From UBA4416 sp048498515 (GTDB lineage: Bacteria > Bacteroidota > Bacteroidia > B-17B0 > Aurantibacillaceae), in assembly GCA_048498515.1 (NCBI GenBank), contig JBEHXV010000006.1, forward strand, positions 111,439-175,438: a stretch of 64,000 nucleotides of DNA. The letters run 5' to 3'. Below the pieces are notes generated by a model. The model made no database searches. It worked only from the letters and a program-made list of their open reading frames with translations, and was not told the origin of the DNA. The position numbers and the translations under genes are program-made. This document shows, piece by piece, positions 7,756-15,928 of the stretch (positions are counted from its first letter, which is position 1; each line of letters begins with the position of its first letter).

Positions 7756-8529
7756 ATGGCTACATTTAAAACTGTTTATAAAGAAATAACCAAGGACAAT
7801 GAATTGATTGACGTTATCGAAACTAACATTTTTGATAATTTCAATGAGGATATTTTAGGTTTAGGAAAAATTGATAGTCAATCAAAGCAAGTCAATGCTC
7901 TTAGCGTAATCTTTGATTTGGAAGGATTTACAAATTTTTGCAAACAAATAGACCCTCAACTAGCCGTCCCTGAATATTTAAGTGAATTTTTAAAATGGAT
8001 TTTTACTGAAATTAAATCTGAATTAATCAGAAAAAAACATACTGAAGGTTATCAAACATGGGCTGATTTACCATTTTTATCAAAGTACTTAGGAGATGGA
8101 ATATTATTTCTATGGAATACAGAAGCAATGACTGAAGAACAAATTCGAAATGTTGTAGTATCAATGTATGAAATATGCAAAAATTATGACCAAAAATTTT
8201 TACCAAAAATTTCCAGCAGCATTATTTCGCCACCCACTAAATTAAGATGTGGTATTGCCAGAGGTGCTATTTATAGTGTTGGAAATGGAAGTGATTTTGT
8301 TGGCCCATGCATAAATATGTCTGCCAGATTACAAAAACTTCATTCATTATCATTTTGTTTTTCCAGAAGAGGGATAAATCCAGAAGAGATGGCCGACATT
8401 TACAAAGATGTTCTTTCTGTAAAAAAAGTAGATATTCGAGGAATTGGAAGCGATGAGCTTGTTTGTATTCTCACAGAAGAATATAATAAATTGGAAAAAA
8501 CTGACAAGGATAAATTCAAAAAGGCATAA
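7756..8529 (+). CDS. Class III nucleotidyl cyclase-like protein
   Basis: 257 residues with the catalytic signature of class III adenylate/guanylate cyclases: metal-binding FDLEGFTNF with Asp54, LGDGILFLW with Asp114, and the transition-state pair Asn187/Arg191 in VGPCINMSARL. All key catalytic residues visible to me are present, so it may be active; base specificity cannot be read. There is no membrane segment, receiver or effector domain. The gene is clearly richer in A+T than valS and dusB beside it, and it is followed by a gene relic, both signs of lateral acquisition. Soluble single-domain cyclases of this type include the Pycsar anti-phage pyrimidine cyclases, but no Pycsar effector (TIR or membrane) is adjacent. 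An ordinary cAMP or cGMP signalling role is equally possible. Confidence 0.7.
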   Translation: MATFKTVYKEITKDNELIDVIETNIFDNFNEDILGLGKIDSQSKQVNALSVIFDLEGFTNFCKQIDPQLAVPEYLSEFLKWIFTEIKSELIRKKHTEGYQTWADLPFLSKYLGDGILFLWNTEAMTEEQIRNVVVSMYEICKNYDQKFLPKISSSIISPPTKLRCGIARGAIYSVGNGSDFVGPCINMSARLQKLHSLSFCFSRRGINPEEMADIYKDVLSVKKVDIRGIGSDELVCILTEEYNKLEKTDKDKFKKA

Positions 8530-8580
8530 CAAATTAAAAAGGCAGGTTTAAACCCGGCTTGTTTTCGTTAGTATCTTGTG

Positions 8581-8791
8581 TTAGTTTTTTACCAGCTTAA
8601 TGTTGATCGATTTTCCACTGGCAGCAATTAATTCAATAAAATAAACACCTGCCCCCCCCTCTATAAAAACAGTGGTACGTGCATTGTCGAGTGTTTGTTC
8701 CCTGTTTATTTGTTCTCCCAAAATATTACGGATAAGCACTTTTATTCCCTACCGGCACATGAATGGAAATCATATTGAATAGCGTTAATGC
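8581..8791 (-). pseudogene. Relic of a type IX secretion C-terminal sorting domain
   Basis: On the minus strand the last 30-odd codons read like a T9SS type A sorting domain: VLIRNILGEQINREQ, GVYFIELIAASGKSI, NIKLVKN-stop at 8581. An in-frame TAG interrupts it upstream; the preceding strand (TLFNMISIHVPVGNK) is in another frame, so at least one frameshift has occurred. A run of eight C (8652-8659) adjoins the Gly-rich turn. There is no start codon or cargo domain. It is the eroded tail of a once-secreted protein and shows that the lineage uses T9SS. Confidence 0.75.
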
Positions 8792-8803
8792 AACTCGAAA
8801 ACA

Positions 8804-9790
8804 TTAAACAGCCTGACTGTATTTTTCAGGAATAGACAATAGAACCTCTCGGATCTCCTCAATATTATCTGTTGTTACCAGCTTCATGCGGGTGTCTTTA
8901 AAATGATCGATGCCTTTAAAATAATTGGTATAGTGAGGGCGCATTTCCAAAACGCCCAGCTTAGGGCCTTTCCACTCAATAGACTTGTCGAAATGAGCAA
9001 GGGCTACCTCTACTCTGTTCTCCAAAGTAGGTCTTGGCAAATGCTCGCCTGTTTGCATAAAATGCTTTATTTCGTTAAAAATCCATGGATAGCCAATGCT
9101 GGCACGGCCAATCATAATGCCATCCAAACCATAACGGTTCTTATATTCCAGGGCTTTTTCGGGTGTGGTAATATCGCCATTCCCAAAGATAGGAATATGC
9201 ATCCGCGGGTTATTTTTCACTGCGGCAATGGGTTCCCAGTTAGCCGAACCTTTATACATTTGCGCGCGGGTGCGGCCATGTACGGTGAGTGCTTTGATCC
9301 CCACATCCTGCAAGCGCTCGGCAACTTCCATGATGTTAATCATGCTATCGTCCCAGCCCAAACGTGTTTTCACTGTCACAGGCAAATTGGTTGATTTGAC
9401 AACGGCTTTGGTAAGACGCACCATCAGGTCCACATCTTTTAATACACCAGCTCCAGCACCTTTACAAACTACCTTTTTTACAGGGCAACCAAAATTAATA
9501 TCCAAAAGGTCGGGCTGTGTGGCATCTACAATTTTTGCCGACAGGGCCATGGCTTCTTCATCGCCTCCAAAGATCTGGATACCAATGGGTTTTTCGTATT
9601 CAAAAATATCAAGTTTTTTGCGGCTCTTAATGGCATCCCGTATCAAGCCTTCGCTACTAATGAACTCGGTGTACATTAGATCAGCGCCGTATTTTTTGCA
9701 AACATAACGGAAAGGGGGATCACTCACATCCTCCATAGGTGCAAGCAACAAAGGAAATTCTCCTAATTCTATGTCAGCAATTTTTACGAT
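8804..9790 (-). CDS. dusB: tRNA-dihydrouridine synthase B, apparent ATC start
   Basis: FMN- and NADPH-dependent reduction of uridine to dihydrouridine in tRNA. Signatures: LLLAPMEDVSDPPFR at the N-terminus, INFGCPVKKV, GAGAGVL, VKTRLGW, LTVHGRTRAQMYKG, IFGNGDI and GIMIGRASIG, in family order. The first TTG in frame (9751) cuts into the conserved core. Extending upstream gives VKIADIELGEFPLLLAPME, the expected N-terminus of Bacteroidota DusB, directly preceded by ATC (9788-9790), with an in-frame stop a few codons further up. I therefore take ATC as start (about 328 residues). A good -7 element ends 5 bases upstream, so the mRNA may be nearly leaderless. A sequencing error in the start codon is the main alternative. 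Confidence 0.93.
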   Translation of the reverse strand: MVKIADIELGEFPLLLAPMEDVSDPPFRYVCKKYGADLMYTEFISSEGLIRDAIKSRKKLDIFEYEKPIGIQIFGGDEEAMALSAKIVDATQPDLLDINFGCPVKKVVCKGAGAGVLKDVDLMVRLTKAVVKSTNLPVTVKTRLGWDDSMINIMEVAERLQDVGIKALTVHGRTRAQMYKGSANWEPIAAVKNNPRMHIPIFGNGDITTPEKALEYKNRYGLDGIMIGRASIGYPWIFNEIKHFMQTGEHLPRPTLENRVEVALAHFDKSIEWKGPKLGVLEMRPHYTNYFKGIDHFKDTRMKLVTTDNIEEIREVLLSIPEKYSQAV

Positions 9791-9794
9791 GGCA

Positions 9795-9802
9795 CAAAGG
9801 TA
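9795..9802 (-). promoter_or_regulatory. Candidate -7 element (TACCTTTG) of dusB
   Basis: On the minus strand this matches TAnnTTTG exactly. With the usual spacing, transcription would begin within about 2-6 bases of the inferred ATC start codon. No convincing -33 box at the normal distance. Confidence 0.4.
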
Positions 9803-9867
9803 TGAAAATTAAATCAAACGCTTTGCTCTAATACGCTCAATTCGTTTTTCGTTTCGACATAGGTAAC

Positions 9868-9955
9868 GGTCACTTCGAGTAGTTCTGACGATAGGAAGGA
9901 CGTATCGAGAAGTGATTTAGGAAGGTATCGGTTTCGGCTCCGCTCAAACTGACAC
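9868..9955. repeat. Dispersed intergenic palindromic repeat
   Basis: CACTTCGAGTAG and GTATCGAGAAGTG are near-inverted copies flanking TTCTGACGATAGGAAGGAC. A TCGGCTCCGCTCAAACTGACA segment follows, of a type often scattered through Bacteroidota genomes. It lies between the dusB 5' end and the amidase 3' end. No coding potential. Confidence 0.6.
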
Positions 9956-9961
9956 TACTAC

Positions 9962-11770
9962 CTACTTATCTCCCATAAGCTTTTTAGCTTCGTTCATATC
10001 CATACGAACGCCATTCTTAAAGGCCACAACAAAGCAATCCTTATAGCCCAGTTCCCGCAATTTGGTTTGTTGTTTTACCGCTTCGGCAATGGATGAATAG
10101 CTGCCCGAGGTATACTTATAAACAACGCCCGATTTGTAAAAGGTAACATCCGATACGTTGGCGTATTTGGTTTTAGCGTCTACTTCTTTATCGGTGCTGG
10201 CAAACTGTACTTTAAATACAATGGCATTTGAAGTTTCAACAACAGCAACAGCTGTAGTATGAGTTGGCGTTACCGAAGGCGTAACAACCGCTTCATCTTT
10301 TTTCTTTAAAATAACCTCAATCTCATTTATTTTTTGCGTGGCGTGGCTTTTATCCTTTGCTTCGGTAGCAGTAGCTTTTTTGTACATAGCCAAGGCCTCG
10401 TCATAATTCTTATTCTTAAAATTAACGTCAGCCAGGGTAACTAACTGCCTGTATTTCTTTTCCTGCTCTTCCGCTTTATTTTGTACAGATTGAGCTTGCG
10501 CCAGCGAATCGGCTTTGGCTTTTTTAGTGCGTTCCTCCTCTTTTGCTTTTTGTTCGGCAAGGGTTTTTGCTTCTTTTAGTTTGATCGCCGCTATCGAATC
10601 ATTCCTTGCTTTATCTTTTTTTGCCTGCGCGTCCGCTTCAGCTTTAATTTTAGCAGGATCCGGTTCCTCATTTTTCTTTGGCTTAACAGCTTTCAACGTA
10701 TCCTTTTTCAGTTCCACATCGCCTTTTTCCTCGGGTGCATCAAATGTTTTAATGTCCTGTTCGTTTGTTTGCTCTTCATGTGTTTCCTGCTCCGACACCG
10801 CTTTATAGTTTTCGTTCTCTAATGGTTTTTGGTTTTCAAACTCATCGTCATACGTTTTCTTAATACCTTCCTGCTCATCTTTATATTTTCTGAAAGCCCT
10901 GAATAAGCAGGCTGCAAGGTAGCTCTGTCCTTTTTCAGATCCCAGGAACTTTTCTTCCTGCGGGTTGGTAAGATAACCTATCTCGGTTAGCACACTTGGC
11001 ATGGAGGTTCGCCATAATACCCAAATACTTTGGCGGTGAACGCCCTTATCGACCCTACCCGCTTTTTTAAAGTATTGTTCCTGTATTTTCAGTGCCAAAC
11101 CAGCACTCTGTATCACATACCCCGAAGTGTAATTGCTCATGATGATGTAACTCTCTTCGCTATTGGGATCAAAGCCCTGGTACTTGGTTTCATAATTATC
11201 TTCCAGCAAAATAGCGGAGTTCTCACGCTGGGCTACTTTCATTTTCCCTTCCTCATTTTTCAAGCCCATCACATAGGTTTCCGATCCAAAAGGCTCAGGG
11301 TTAGCCGTTTCAACCACAATGGTCTTACCTTTTGAGTTTTTAAATGTTTTTGCGCGCATTTTACCGGTTTTCTTATCCTTTACCATTACCGGCTTTCCGG
11401 CTGCGTTGCAATGGATGGAAATAAAAAGATCGGCATTATTATCGTTGGCAATTCTGGCCCTGTCTTCCAACTCTACAAACACATCCGTTTTACGGGTCAG
11501 GATTACTTTTACATCTTTAATGTTCTCGGTAATGTATTTTTCGAGTTTTAAGGCAACAGCCAACGCCACATCTTTTTCCTTATGCGTTACACCATTACAG
11601 CCAGGATCTTTGCCGCCATGTCCCGGATCTATCACAACGATCTTTACCTTGCGTTTAGGGTCGTCTTTATGAATGTAAAATGAGCTAAACAGAAGCACAA
11701 ACGCCGTTTGCGCCAATAGCAATTTCAACAAAAATTTACATTTTTTTTGCATTGTATCTCTAAAATTCAT
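9962..11770 (-). CDS. N-acetylmuramoyl-L-alanine amidase with SPOR domain
   Basis: Cell-wall hydrolase that cleaves the amide bond between MurNAc and L-Ala. 602 residues: a membrane-anchor or signal segment (FLLKLLLAQTAFVLLFSSF), an Amidase_3 domain (about 38-290) with VVIDPGHGGKDPG, LTRKTDVFVELEDRARIAN and the zinc-site strand LFISIHCNAAG, a long Lys/Glu/Ala-rich charged linker (about 300-490), then a C-terminal SPOR-like domain (VVFKVQFASTDKEVDAKTKY ... CFVVAFKNGVRMDM, with the first V read as I in the protein) that would target denuded septal glycan. So it is probably a divisome-associated amidase. ATG 11770 is taken; ATG at codon 7 (MQKKC) is also plausible. Divergent from lptD. Confidence 0.9.
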   Translation of the reverse strand: MNFRDTMQKKCKFLLKLLLAQTAFVLLFSSFYIHKDDPKRKVKIVVIDPGHGGKDPGCNGVTHKEKDVALAVALKLEKYITENIKDVKVILTRKTDVFVELEDRARIANDNNADLFISIHCNAAGKPVMVKDKKTGKMRAKTFKNSKGKTIVVETANPEPFGSETYVMGLKNEEGKMKVAQRENSAILLEDNYETKYQGFDPNSEESYIIMSNYTSGYVIQSAGLALKIQEQYFKKAGRVDKGVHRQSIWVLWRTSMPSVLTEIGYLTNPQEEKFLGSEKGQSYLAACLFRAFRKYKDEQEGIKKTYDDEFENQKPLENENYKAVSEQETHEEQTNEQDIKTFDAPEEKGDVELKKDTLKAVKPKKNEEPDPAKIKAEADAQAKKDKARNDSIAAIKLKEAKTLAEQKAKEEERTKKAKADSLAQAQSVQNKAEEQEKKYRQLVTLADVNFKNKNYDEALAMYKKATATEAKDKSHATQKINEIEVILKKKDEAVVTPSVTPTHTTAVAVVETSNAIVFKVQFASTDKEVDAKTKYANVSDVTFYKSGVVYKYTSGSYSSIAEAVKQQTKLRELGYKDCFVVAFKNGVRMDMNEAKKLMGDK

Positions 11771-11792
11771 ACCCAGTTAAGCAAGTAATTGT

Positions 11793-11800
11793 TAGCTTTG
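11793..11800 (+). promoter_or_regulatory. Candidate -7 element (TAGCTTTG) for lptD
   Basis: Exact TAnnTTTG match, 32 bases before the inferred lptD start and inside the divergent amidase/lptD gap. No clear -33 partner. Confidence 0.35.
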
Positions 11801-11831
11801 TGAGTTTAGGTAAATTTAGCCCCAGCGATCC

Positions 11832-14453
11832 ATCAATACGCTCAAACATATATTTTTTATACTCTTATTATTGTTAATAAGTAGCCCGGCTATTTACTCC
11901 CAAACCAATACGGTTACCCCTCAAACCAATACAGCTTCACCCGAACCTGCCGCCGAAATAGCTAAAGACGACACCGTAAAAAGTGTAACTGTAGATACCC
12001 TGGACGAGGAAGACAATGATGACCCGCTCGAACATCGGATAATTTATAACGCACGCGACTCCATAAGATACGAAACCACAGGAAATAAAATTTACCTATT
12101 TGGCGATGCGTTTGTGGAATATGAGAGCATGAACCTGAAAGCCGAGTTTATAGAAATTGATAATAAGAATAACACCATGACTGCCTATGGAAAAAAAGAT
12201 ACCGTAGGCAATGAGGTGGGATACCCTTTGTTTAAAGACGGCGCCCAGGAAATTGCGGCCCGTAAAATAGTGTATAACCTGAAAACGAGAAAGGGAAAGA
12301 TTTACGACATTAGTACCAAAGAGGGCGACCTGATCCTGTTGGGCAGCGAGGTAAAAAAGGATAGCAACAATGTGGTTTACATGAAGAACCTGCAATGTAT
12401 TCCCTGTGAGTATAAGGATTCGAGAACTATTTTTAAAGCCAAGAAAGCCAAGATCATTCCCGACGACAAGATCGTGACCGGTCCTATGTACCTTGAAATT
12501 GGTGGTGTGCCTACTCCTTTGGGCCTGCCTTTCGGTTTTTTCCCCAACACCAAAAAACGCCATTCGGGTATTTTGCTGCCTTTTTATGGGAGCAGCGAAA
12601 GCCTTGGTTTTTATTTAAAGGATGGCGGTTTTTACTGGGGTATTAACGATCGTACGGATATGACCATTCGTGGCGACATATACACCAACGGTAGCTGGGG
12701 CTTAAGGACCCTGAACAATTATAATGTCAATTATAAGTTTAACGGCTACTTATCACTTGGCTACTCCGAGTTTAGGACAGGTGAAAAGGAAGTGCCCTTA
12801 ACCTATGTGAAACAAAGGGACATTTCCATTAACTGGCGCCACGCGCAAGATCAGAAAAACAATCCCAGCATCCGTTTTAGCAGCGATGTGAATATCAGGA
12901 CATCAAAATACAACAAATACAATTCCCTGAACACAGGACAGTACTTAACCAATACTTTCCAGTCAAACATTAATTTCACCAAAACATTTAAATCCTCGTC
13001 GCTTAGCATTAATGCCCGGCATAACCAAAATACACAAACCAGGTTAATGGAATTATCATTTCCTGAGCTCACCTTTAACATTAACCGTTTTTATCCCTTC
13101 AAGAGAGAAGGTCGTATCAGGCAAAACGCTTTTGATAAGATCGGGATCAGCTATTTGCTGGAAGCCAGAAACACCTTGTCGGGTGCCGACACTACCATTT
13201 TTAAAGGCAGTATAGGCGATAGCTTAAAATATGGCTTCAGGCATAGCCTCCCTATCTCTACCAACATTACACTTTTTAAGTACTTCACCTTAACTCCTGC
13301 GCTGAATTTAAGCGCGGTGATGTATACCAAAACACTGAACAAGGAATTGAATGTGGACTCAAACAGGGTATACACAACCTATAACCGCAATTTCAGCACG
13401 GGTTACGATGCCAATTTCAACAGCTCCCTTACCACAAAGCTCTTTATGGATTACATGTTTAAGAGCAAGCGTATCAAACAGATACGACACTTATTGATTC
13501 CAACACTTAACTATACCTACCGGCCCGATTTTGGCGAAGAGCAATATGGTTTTTGGAAGGATGTGCTAAGTGACACGCTGAATAAAATAAAAACCAAATA
13601 CAGTATTTATCAAGGCGCTTTGTTTGGCGGCCCGGCCCAGGGCACACAAAACAGCCTGAGTGTGAACCTGAACAACAACGTGGAAGCTAAGATCAGGAAA
13701 CGCACCGATACCGGCTTTGTGTTTAACAAATACACCATCCTGCAAAACTTAAGCTTTAGCGGTAGTTATAATTTTGCCGCTGATAGTTTTAAAATGAGCA
13801 ATATTTCCATTACCGGCCGTACAAAGATTTGGAAGTATTTTGACCTGGTTTTTGGCTCCAACTTCGATCCTTATTACACCACGGTGCTTACCAACACGGT
13901 TTATAATGGATATACCGGTGAATATACCTACAACGATGTGGCTTACCGTACCAAAGATTTCTTAATCAATACCAACGGGCGGGTAATGGATTTTACAACC
14001 GGGAACATTGCCATTAATGCTTCCTTCAGTTCCAACCTTGTATCGTCGCGCATTAAAAAACCCGACCTGACAAACGGTGCCGAAAGGGGCGCCGTGCAAA
14101 CAAATACAGCGCAGGCGCAGGAAAAATTGCCATGGAACCTGAACATTTATTACAATGTGACCTATACCAAAATTTTAAATAAAGTAAAAGACATACAGGC
14201 GCTTAACTTTAGCGGCGATATTGCCGTCACAAAATACTGGAAGCTGGGTATGACCAGTGGTTATGATTTTACCAACCGTAATTTAAGCTACACCAGCATT
14301 AACATATACCGCGACCTGCGCTGCTGGGAGGCCCGCATTGACTGGGTTCCTTTTGGTTTCAGGAAAAGCTACAGCCTTACCATTAATCTTAAGACCAGCA
14401 TGCTGAGCGATGTGAAGATCCCAAGGCAACGACAGTGGTATGATAATTTTTAA
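11832..14453 (+). CDS. lptD: LPS-assembly outer-membrane protein LptD-like, apparent ATC start
   Basis: Outer-membrane translocon that inserts lipopolysaccharide into the outer leaflet. It has an N-terminal OstA/jelly-roll region (GNKIYLFGDAFVEYESMNLK, ARKIVYNLKTRKGKIYD) and a long C-terminal beta-barrel (FPNTKKRHSGILLPFYG, WGINDRTDMTIRGDIYTNGS), ending SMLSDVKIPRQRQWYDNF, as in Bacteroidota LptD. The first TTG (11871) would start within the signal peptide. The frame upstream encodes NTLKHIFFILLLLLISSPAI, preceded by ATC at 11832-11834, giving 873 residues and a complete signal peptide. No ATG, GTG or other TTG precedes it in frame. The stop is 4 bases from the convergent gene's stop. Confidence 0.92.
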   Translation: MNTLKHIFFILLLLLISSPAIYSQTNTVTPQTNTASPEPAAEIAKDDTVKSVTVDTLDEEDNDDPLEHRIIYNARDSIRYETTGNKIYLFGDAFVEYESMNLKAEFIEIDNKNNTMTAYGKKDTVGNEVGYPLFKDGAQEIAARKIVYNLKTRKGKIYDISTKEGDLILLGSEVKKDSNNVVYMKNLQCIPCEYKDSRTIFKAKKAKIIPDDKIVTGPMYLEIGGVPTPLGLPFGFFPNTKKRHSGILLPFYGSSESLGFYLKDGGFYWGINDRTDMTIRGDIYTNGSWGLRTLNNYNVNYKFNGYLSLGYSEFRTGEKEVPLTYVKQRDISINWRHAQDQKNNPSIRFSSDVNIRTSKYNKYNSLNTGQYLTNTFQSNINFTKTFKSSSLSINARHNQNTQTRLMELSFPELTFNINRFYPFKREGRIRQNAFDKIGISYLLEARNTLSGADTTIFKGSIGDSLKYGFRHSLPISTNITLFKYFTLTPALNLSAVMYTKTLNKELNVDSNRVYTTYNRNFSTGYDANFNSSLTTKLFMDYMFKSKRIKQIRHLLIPTLNYTYRPDFGEEQYGFWKDVLSDTLNKIKTKYSIYQGALFGGPAQGTQNSLSVNLNNNVEAKIRKRTDTGFVFNKYTILQNLSFSGSYNFAADSFKMSNISITGRTKIWKYFDLVFGSNFDPYYTTVLTNTVYNGYTGEYTYNDVAYRTKDFLINTNGRVMDFTTGNIAINASFSSNLVSSRIKKPDLTNGAERGAVQTNTAQAQEKLPWNLNIYYNVTYTKILNKVKDIQALNFSGDIAVTKYWKLGMTSGYDFTNRNLSYTSINIYRDLRCWEARIDWVPFGFRKSYSLTINLKTSMLSDVKIPRQRQWYDNF

Positions 14454-14457
14454 AATA

Positions 14458-15054
14458 CTACTGAATTAGCTTATTGGTTGACAGATATAACGAATAAGGC
14501 AATGTGTCATTGATATCGTGGTACAATAATAATTCCTTAGAAATCACATTATTTTTTAAAACAGTTGATTTGATCAAAGCGTATTGATGATATGTTTCTC
14601 CAAAACTTATATTTTCAAACCTGATTGTATCGCCCTTGATTGAATAATCTCCTGTAATTATAGTAACGCCAAAGCAAACACTTCGTTCACGGAATGTATG
14701 GTCCCGTTTTAATTTGAGTACTGTTGTGCAATTTGCGGCGCCTTCACGACCGGCAACGAGCAGATCTTCTCCTTCAAATTGTTCAAAATCAATCAGTCCG
14801 CCGGGGCTATAAACTGTTAAGGCCAAAACAATTGTCATTAATACAACTAAAATTGAACGGGACCTGTCTTTAAATTTTGCTGCAATTAATAAAACTAATT
14901 GATACACTAACCCAATAACCAGGGCAATAAACACCAAACCTAAAAACAGGACGATTAACATGGTCCAGCTTCCAAGAAAAATTTCCCAATAATAACCTGT
15001 ATTTACTACTATAAAGAAAACAATGGTTGTTACAAGAAGGGCTTTGTTTTTCAT
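14458..15054 (-). CDS. Hypothetical membrane protein, three N-terminal helices
   Basis: 198 residues. Three hydrophobic helices (about 5-25, 29-58, 68-86: LLVTTIVFFIVVNTGYYW, MLIVLFLGLVFIALVIGLVY, ILVVLMTIVLALTVYSP) are followed by a soluble domain of about 110 residues with beta-strand character (TTVLKLKRDHTFRERSVC, GDYSIKGDTIRFENISFG). That domain resembles the small strand-rich lipocalin-like modules that report on a value threshold, but I cannot assign a family. It is convergent with lptD and upstream of another small membrane gene on the same strand. Confidence 0.65.
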   Translation of the reverse strand: MKNKALLVTTIVFFIVVNTGYYWEIFLGSWTMLIVLFLGLVFIALVIGLVYQLVLLIAAKFKDRSRSILVVLMTIVLALTVYSPGGLIDFEQFEGEDLLVAGREGAANCTTVLKLKRDHTFRERSVCFGVTIITGDYSIKGDTIRFENISFGETYHQYALIKSTVLKNNVISKELLLYHDINDTLPYSLYLSTNKLIQ

Positions 15055-15089
15055 TTAGGTTTTTGTAGTGATTTTTGGTCTGGCCGGTA

Positions 15090-15602
15090 CTACTTATTAT
15101 GAATCACCCCCAACTGTTTTTTTAACACCTGGTAAAGCTCTGAGGCTTTTTGAGAGCCAATGCGGTAGGTAAAACCGGTATCGTCTTTCATCTCTACAAA
15201 TTCATTACCGCTTGTAAAAAAACGGATAATGCCCTTGCTGTGCAGGTTATACACCGCCCTTCGGAAAATATGTTTCTTGTAGCGGCTTTTACGGATGTGT
15301 GTAATGGTGTTCAGGTTGATCTTCACCCTCCTGGCCGTCCAGAAACCGTCAATCACAATGTAATCGGCAAATACTTTGATGTGCGTGTGCAGCACATAAG
15401 TGAGTATGGAAGAAAGAATGAGAATTAAAATACCTAATACGAAAAATATTTTTCCTGAATTTGGAATATTGAGTGCCGGATAATGTCCGATGTGAAAAAT
15501 AGCAACCTGCACCGGCTTCGGGTTCTCGCTCCAGTAATACCCTACAAAGCAAAACATGGCAATGATGGTTCGCCATATAATACTGAGCTGGTTGTGGCCC
15601 AT
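15090..15602 (-). CDS. Hypothetical two-helix membrane protein with PH-like region
   Basis: 170 residues. Two membrane helices (about 8-24 and 49-70: GKIFFVLGILILILSSILTY) are followed by a strand-rich cytoplasmic region (IKVFADYIVIDGFWTARRVK, INLNTITHIRKSRYK, GIIRFFTSGNEFVEMKDD), the usual layout of small membrane proteins with a PH-like domain. No specific family is recognised. It precedes the 14458-15054 gene on the same strand with a 35-base gap, so the two may be co-expressed. A long repeat-filled gap lies upstream. Confidence 0.65.
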   Translation of the reverse strand: MGHNQLSIIWRTIIAMFCFVGYYWSENPKPVQVAIFHIGHYPALNIPNSGKIFFVLGILILILSSILTYVLHTHIKVFADYIVIDGFWTARRVKINLNTITHIRKSRYKKHIFRRAVYNLHSKGIIRFFTSGNEFVEMKDDTGFTYRIGSQKASELYQVLKKQLGVIHNK

Positions 15603-15764
15603 GTATTGTTTCTCTTCAAATATGTGTCTTTCCTCAGCCAGGGTATACGAATGCTACTATCAAATTTACGAAAAATTCAATGCAAGTCTTGCGTGAATTG
15701 AATATAAATCATTTATTAATCGTTAAGGAAATAACAGAGCTGACGAAGGTGGTCGTTTATTATT

Positions 15765-15916
15765 AAACCCCTTCAGGGTTTTAGAACCATTTTGTATTTA
15801 TCTGTTATTCATATTCAAACCCTCCGGGTTTGAAATCATTATTTCTTACAAGTCCAAAGGACTTGAATATGAATAGAAAATATGATTATTAAATTGTTCA
15901 ACCCCTTCGGGGTTGA
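15765..15916. repeat. Cluster of four short palindromes in a 326-bp gap
   Basis: The gap 15603-15928 has no gene. It carries four hairpins: AAACCCcttcaGGGTTT (15765-15781), TCAAACCCtccGGGTTTGA (15815-15833), CAAGTCCaaaGGACTTG (15849-15865) and TTCAACCCCttcGGGGTTGAA (15896-15916). The copies are flanked by ATATTC or GAATATGA(A)T, so they look like one repeat family in both orientations rather than unrelated terminators. Confidence 0.7.
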
Positions 15917-15928
15917 ATATGATTTTTG

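Noticed and set aside
7756..8529. Complete Pycsar system
   Set aside because: Only a cyclase is present; no TIR or membrane effector gene is seen in the 1 kb on either side.
11871..11871. TTG 11871 as start of lptD
   Set aside because: It falls inside the hydrophobic core of the signal peptide; the in-frame ATC at 11832 gives the full peptide.
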